Positions 23,253 to 27,033 of a stretch of DNA of 27,033 nt are shown one piece after another; position 1 is the stretch's first letter, and every line of letters starts with the position of its first letter. The position numbers and the translations under genes are program-made. Location of the stretch: contig JABAYZ010000023.1 in the NCBI GenBank assembly GCA_018608735.1, positions 1 through 27,033 of the forward strand, written 5' to 3'. The notes beneath the pieces are model-generated. The model was not told the origin of the DNA, did no database searches, and was given only the letters and a program-made list of their open reading frames with translations. This stretch comes from Flavobacteriaceae bacterium. GTDB lineage: Bacteria > Bacteroidota > Bacteroidia > Flavobacteriales > Flavobacteriaceae.

Positions 23253-23750
23253 CTATTTATTTGGGGATTCAATACTAAAACCAACATCGATAATTCCGTC
23301 AAGTTGAGCGACTCCGTTAGGGTTGCCTCTTTGGCGCATTGCGTGCTGAATTTGTATGTTGTATACTCCTTGCTCAGTAAAAACAAAAGGCATATCATAG
23401 CCTTTTAGCCAGAGTTTATGTTCTTTTATGGATGTAAATCCAGAACCCAAAAGCTCTCCGTTTGGTTTAGCCATGAGATACTCCATGGTGTCTTTTGTGA
23501 CTTTTCCGTTTGGGTAATTTAATTCAACCACCAAAAACAAATTACTGAACTTATACGCATGTGTCGTTCTAAGTTTAACAAATAAATTATAAGGGTTAAT
23601 CGTATCGGGGGCTATAAAACTGTAATCGATTGATTGTTGTTTGTCCCAACGGTCTGGTATAGATGTGTAACGATCAAACTGCTTGTTTTGTTGGCACGAA
23701 AATGCTACAAAAGCTAAAAAAAGTATCCAAAATAGGGGTTTACTTTGCAT
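23253..23750 (-). CDS. gldH: Gliding motility lipoprotein GldH
   Basis: GldH is a lipoprotein needed for gliding in Flavobacterium and partners with other Gld proteins. The 165-residue product starts MQSKPLFWILFLAFVAFSCQ; Cys19 after AFS is the likely lipid attachment site. Family landmarks are FDRYTSIPDRWDKQQSIDYS, NLFVKLRTTHAYKFSNLFLV, DTMEYLMAKPNGELLGSGF and NIQIQHAMRQRG. A longer in-frame version begins about 33 codons upstream inside the previous gene, but the signal peptide fixes the start at 23750. It overlaps the RicT stop by 11 bp and ends 5 bp before the PBP gene. Homologues also occur in non-gliding Bacteroidota, so gliding itself cannot be claimed from this gene alone. Confidence 0.9.
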   Translation of the reverse strand: MQSKPLFWILFLAFVAFSCQQNKQFDRYTSIPDRWDKQQSIDYSFIAPDTINPYNLFVKLRTTHAYKFSNLFLVVELNYPNGKVTKDTMEYLMAKPNGELLGSGFTSIKEHKLWLKGYDMPFVFTEQGVYNIQIQHAMRQRGNPNGVAQLDGIIDVGFSIESPNK

Positions 23751-24930
23751 TGTTACTTTGAGGTCTTGGTTTAGTGTTGTTCTTATACTTTCTATTATTC
23801 TTTTTACGTCTTTTATTTTTTTGACGATTATTATTTTTAGGTTGATCAAATCGCGTTAAACTATCTTGACCAACAACGTTTTCAAAGTCTACTTTAGTAT
23901 CTTCAACGACTTCAGTAGCATACTCTTCTAAACTGGCTACCTTTTTATTTTTTGCATTGACGGCAATAATTTCGTTGGCTTGACTAGTGGTCAGTTTGTG
24001 CCAATTCATCCATTCGCCTTCATAAGCATACCACATATGCCCTTTAAAAATATCTGTTTTCTGACAGACAGCTGTTCCTTTTTCTGTTCTTAATTTTACT
24101 TCTGTTTTTGGAAATGCTTTTAATGCGTCTAAGTAGGAATCTAGCTCATAGTTTAAACAACATTTCAGTTTTCCACACTGCCCTGCTAGTTTTAAAGGGT
24201 TTAAAGACAGTTGTTGATATCTGGCTGCAGAAGTATTAACCGATCTGAAATCTGTAAGCCATGTTGAACAACAGAGTTCGCGTCCACAAGATCCAATACC
24301 CCCAAGTCGTGCAGCTTCTTGACGAAGACCTACTTGTTTCATTTCGATTCGTGTTCTGAATTCCCTTGCAAACAACTTGATGAGTTCTCTAAAGTCTACA
24401 CGTTCATCTGCGGTGTAATAAAATGTTGCTTTACTGGCATCGCCTTGAAATTCAATATCAGAGATTTTCATTTTCAGCTTTAAGTCAATTGCAAATTGTC
24501 TTGCTTTAACTTTCATGGCTTCTTCTTTGTCTCTGGCCTCAATCCAAATATCTATATCTCTTTGAGTGGCTTTGCGGTAAATTTTAAAAACATCTTCTGG
24601 ATTTTCAGAGATTTTCTTTCGCTTCATTTGAACCTTAACCAATTCACCGGATAGGGTTACCATACCTATGTCGTGTCCCGAAGCGGCTTGAGTAGCTACA
24701 ACGTCTCCAATACTTAAGGTTAAATTTTCAGTGTTTTTATAATATACTTTGCGCCCATTTTTAAAACGCACCTCAACCCAATTAAAAGGGGTGGAGCCAT
24801 TGGGAAGTGTCATGTTAGAGAGCCAATCAAAAACAGTTAGCTTATTGCAGCTATCGGTTCCACATGTTCCATTGTTTTTACAGCCTTTTGGCTGACCGTC
24901 TTTCCCTGTTGAACAGCTTGTACATCCCAT
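23740..24930 (-). CDS. ricT: PSP1/RicT-family protein with Cys-rich N-terminus
   Basis: A 396-residue relative of RicT (YaaT), which in Bacillus subtilis joins an Fe-S complex that promotes RNase Y-dependent mRNA processing. The core PSP1 domain (about 50-260) contains FYYTADERVDFRELIKLFAR, EFRTRIEMKQVGLRQEAARL, GGIGSCGRELCCSTWL (Cys215, 220, 221) and GQCGKLKCCLNYEL (Cys252, 257, 258). Extra parts are a cysteine-rich start (Cys3, 6, 17, 23, 28) and a low-complexity tail (about 364-396) rich in Lys, Arg and Asn, both plausible for metal and RNA contact. Partners RicA and RicF are not seen here. It overlaps gldH by 11 bp and heads the envelope gene set. The symbol is assigned by homology. Confidence 0.85.
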   Translation of the reverse strand: MGCTSCSTGKDGQPKGCKNNGTCGTDSCNKLTVFDWLSNMTLPNGSTPFNWVEVRFKNGRKVYYKNTENLTLSIGDVVATQAASGHDIGMVTLSGELVKVQMKRKKISENPEDVFKIYRKATQRDIDIWIEARDKEEAMKVKARQFAIDLKLKMKISDIEFQGDASKATFYYTADERVDFRELIKLFAREFRTRIEMKQVGLRQEAARLGGIGSCGRELCCSTWLTDFRSVNTSAARYQQLSLNPLKLAGQCGKLKCCLNYELDSYLDALKAFPKTEVKLRTEKGTAVCQKTDIFKGHMWYAYEGEWMNWHKLTTSQANEIIAVNAKNKKVASLEEYATEVVEDTKVDFENVVGQDSLTRFDQPKNNNRQKNKRRKKNNRKYKNNTKPRPQSNNAK

Positions 24931-25082
24931 AATTTATATATATTGAATTTGTCAATGCAACAGCATTACAAATGCGCGTTAACTCTATGATCTAAAACGT
25001 AAATATAAGATTATTTGAGGACTTAAAAAATGAGGCGAACGCTATTTTCTGATCTCACAAAAACTTAAAGACTTCTCTTAAA

Positions 25083-26159
25083 TTAAGAATGTGATGGCTT
25101 AGCGAGAGTGGCAAAGATATTTCTTAAATCTTTTTTGTATGGCAAATGATCTGCACGCCCTTTTTTGAAAATATCATTGCTATTGCCTTGCCCTTTTCGA
25201 AGTGCCTTTTGCTCTTCAAATGACATGCGATTGATGTCCATACAATTCGTAGAACAACAATTTTCCATGCTTTCTTTACAAGAATCGCATTGAATAAAAA
25301 GTAAGTGACATGCTTCGTTGGCACAGTTTACATGAATGTCAGCAGGTTCACCACATTGGTGACAGTTTGCAATCACATCCTCTGATATTTTCTCGGCACG
25401 ACGCTGATCAAACACAAAATTCTTTCCAATAAACTTGTTTTCGATGGATTGATTTCCAACTTGACGGGCGTAATTAATAATTCCACCTTCCAATTGATAT
25501 ACATTCTTAAACCCTTTGTGCTTATAATAGGCGCTGGCTTTTTCACAACGAATCCCACCAGTACAGTACATCACTAGTTTTTTGGTTTCTTTGTGTTCCT
25601 TGAGATCTTCTTCAATTAAATCCAAAGATTCTCTAAACGTATCAACATCTGGGGTGACTGCATTTTTAAAATGTCCAATTTCACTTTCATAATGATTACG
25701 CATATCCACCACCACGGTGTCTTCGTCTTCAATAAGTGCATTGAATTCTGATGCGTTTACGTGAGTACCGATGTCTGAAGGATCAAAAGTATCGTCATTT
25801 AGTCCGTCTGAAACAATCTTGTCACGCACCTTAACTTTAAGTTTTAAAAACGAAAATAAATCGTGTTCAATAGCGATATTAAGACGCACATTTTCTAGAA
25901 AATCAATGGTGTCTAGATGCGTTTTAAATGCCTCAAAGTTATCCGCAGGGACTGAAAGTTGTGCGTTAATACCTTCGTGGGCGACATAAATTCGACCTAA
26001 GACATCAATACTGTCCCAAAATAGAAATAAATGGTTTCTTAACAACTCGGAATTGCTAATTTTTGAATACTTGTAGAAAGAGATGGTCAGGCGTTCTTTG
26101 CCTGCCTGTTGGATAAGTTCCGATCTTTCAATATTGCTTAACGTATTGTACAGTTGCAT
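25083..26159 (-). CDS. trhO: Oxygen-dependent tRNA uridine(34) hydroxylase (rhodanese domain)
   Basis: TrhO (YceA) makes 5-hydroxyuridine at tRNA position 34, using O2. The 358-residue product has an N-terminal acylphosphatase-like part (about 20-110) with HEGINAQLSVP, then a rhodanese domain (about 130-235): VVDMRNHYESEIGHFKNAV and VMYCTGGIRCEKASAYY, with Cys199 and Cys205 in the active-site loop, and YQLEGGIINYARQ. The C-terminal part has nine cysteines between 266 and 306, including CHQCG, CDSC and CCSTNC, a likely zinc-binding region that also occurs in relatives. Start MQLYNTL follows a TAnnTTTG promoter box. It is divergent from recA, with 180 bp between them. Confidence 0.93.
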   Translation of the reverse strand: MQLYNTLSNIERSELIQQAGKERLTISFYKYSKISNSELLRNHLFLFWDSIDVLGRIYVAHEGINAQLSVPADNFEAFKTHLDTIDFLENVRLNIAIEHDLFSFLKLKVKVRDKIVSDGLNDDTFDPSDIGTHVNASEFNALIEDEDTVVVDMRNHYESEIGHFKNAVTPDVDTFRESLDLIEEDLKEHKETKKLVMYCTGGIRCEKASAYYKHKGFKNVYQLEGGIINYARQVGNQSIENKFIGKNFVFDQRRAEKISEDVIANCHQCGEPADIHVNCANEACHLLFIQCDSCKESMENCCSTNCMDINRMSFEEQKALRKGQGNSNDIFKKGRADHLPYKKDLRNIFATLAKPSHS

Positions 26160-26161
26160 GC

Positions 26162-26189
26162 TATACTAATTTTTAAGTTTATACTAATT
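26162..26189. repeat. Short direct repeat in the trhO leader
   Basis: TATACTAATT occurs at 26162-26171 and again at 26180-26189, 18 bp apart start to start. Both copies lie between the candidate promoter box and the trhO start codon. It could be a regulator site or chance in A+T-rich DNA. Confidence 0.4.
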
Positions 26190-26195
26190 GAGGTG

Positions 26196-26203
26196 CAAAG
26201 GTA
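26196..26203 (-). promoter_or_regulatory. Candidate -7 box for trhO
   Basis: On the minus strand this reads TACCTTTG, an exact match to TAnnTTTG, 36 bp ahead of the trhO start. The only TTG just upstream gives a spacer of about 13 bp, shorter than usual, so the -33 element is uncertain. Confidence 0.5.
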
Positions 26204-26339
26204 ATAATTTTTAGAACAACGTCGAAAAAAGAGAATGTAAAGCGCCGTGAAAATATTACAAAAAGGTTCGTTAAAATTTTCAAACTTTACAAAAGTTGTC
26301 TTATTTTAGCAAGAAGAAAGAATTAGATACAATAGACTT

Positions 26340-27033
26340 ATGAGCAGCGAAAAAGATGCAAAATTAAAAGCCCTCAAGCTAACCTTAGACAAGCTTGACA
26401 AAGCTTACGGCAAAGGCACCGTAATGAAAATGAGTGATGCCCCTGTGGTAGACGTAGAAGTGATTCCTTCGGGATCCTTAGGTTTAGATATTGCCCTAGG
26501 CGTTGGAGGCTATCCTAGAGGACGTGTGATTGAAATATATGGTCCTGAATCTTCAGGAAAAACAACCTTGACCTTACATGCAATTGCTGAAGCTCAAAAA
26601 GCGGGTGGTATTGCAGCATTTATTGATGCTGAGCATGCCTTTGATCGTTTTTACGCTCAAAACTTAGGCGTTGATATTGATAACCTTATAATTTCTCAAC
26701 CTGATAATGGGGAACAAGCACTTGAAATCGCCGATAATTTGGTGCGTTCGGGCGCTATTGATATGGTGGTGATTGATTCTGTAGCTGCATTGACACCAAA
26801 AAGTGAAATTGAAGGTGAAATGGGCGACTCTAAAATGGGCCTTCATGCCCGTTTGATGTCTCAGGCTTTGAGAAAATTAACAGGATCTATCAGCAAAACA
26901 AACTGTACAATGATTTTCATTAACCAATTGCGTGAAAAAATTGGTGTAATGTTCGGAAATCCTGAAACCACTACCGGTGGTAATGCCTTAAAGTTTTATG
27001 CTTCTGTGCGTTTAGACATTCGTCGTTCGACAC
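26340..27033 (+). CDS. recA: Recombinase RecA, 5' part
   Basis: RecA binds single-stranded DNA, carries out homologous strand exchange and drives the SOS response where LexA is present. The first 231 codons are in the window, beginning ATG at 26340 (MSSEKDAKLKALKLTLDKLD). Walker A is GPESSGKTT (68-76); Walker B is DMVVIDSVAAL; further hallmarks are KGTVMKM, IPSGSLGLDIALGVGGYPRG, DAEHAFD and the MAW-like region FINQLREKIGVMFGNPETTT. The frame runs to the window edge. The 180 bp upstream (26160-26339) hold no other gene; an A+T-rich stretch TTATTTTAGC at 26301-26310 is a weak promoter candidate. I see no obvious LexA-type operator, which is not unusual in Bacteroidota. Confidence 0.97.
   Translation, partial: MSSEKDAKLKALKLTLDKLDKAYGKGTVMKMSDAPVVDVEVIPSGSLGLDIALGVGGYPRGRVIEIYGPESSGKTTLTLHAIAEAQKAGGIAAFIDAEHAFDRFYAQNLGVDIDNLIISQPDNGEQALEIADNLVRSGAIDMVVIDSVAALTPKSEIEGEMGDSKMGLHARLMSQALRKLTGSISKTNCTMIFINQLREKIGVMFGNPETTTGGNALKFYASVRLDIRRST

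Noticed and set aside
23751..23849. Longer GldH reading from 23849
   Set aside because: The added 33 residues overlap the basic tail of the RicT gene and would put a charged stretch before a clear lipoprotein signal peptide.

Overview
The window looks like a chromosome segment of a marine-type member of the Flavobacteriaceae (Bacteroidota). Three things point there: A+T-rich DNA, start sites preceded by A-rich stretches instead of clear Shine-Dalgarno sites, and promoters of the Bacteroidota form TAnnTTTG. Gene content agrees: a gliding-motility lipoprotein (GldH), a fused HemC-HemD protein, a HemJ-type protoporphyrinogen oxidase and a Cys-rich PSP1/RicT protein. Most of the window is conserved housekeeping DNA; no CRISPR array, phage, insertion sequence, tRNA or rRNA was seen.

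Layout. Positions 1-778 hold the end of atpD and a short atpC, closed by a hairpin terminator at 801-830 that can serve both strands. Positions 829-6963 form a leftward gene train, in transcription order: AraC-type regulator, hemH, MATE transporter, hemJ, NtrY-like histidine kinase, enoyl-CoA hydratase. From a shared 171-bp control region (6964-7134) a rightward train runs from 7135 to 13782: hemA, hemC-hemD fusion, hemE, GNAT acetyltransferase, hemF, a shortened four-helix-bundle protein, hemB. The two arms together encode every step from glutamyl-tRNA to protoheme by the oxygen-dependent route except HemL. Tight spacing and start/stop overlaps suggest operons.

Positions 13783-19472, rightward: a lipoprotein with a BIG2-like and a DM13-like domain; a predicted outer-membrane beta-barrel; a membrane-anchored serine hydrolase of the beta-lactamase family; a PolB-like 3'-5' exonuclease; a fused two-domain oligopeptide-type ABC ATPase; and a bacterial PH-domain gene broken by an apparent one-base loss.

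Positions 19495-26159, leftward: scoB and scoA (3-oxoacid CoA-transferase), a class A penicillin-binding protein, gldH, a RicT/PSP1 protein and the tRNA hydroxylase TrhO. The window ends inside recA (from 26340, rightward). The points most worth following are the accessory genes inside the heme operons (AraC regulator with a Cys-Pro motif, MATE, GNAT), the DM13 lipoprotein/beta-barrel pair, the frameshifted PH gene and the internally shortened four-helix gene.
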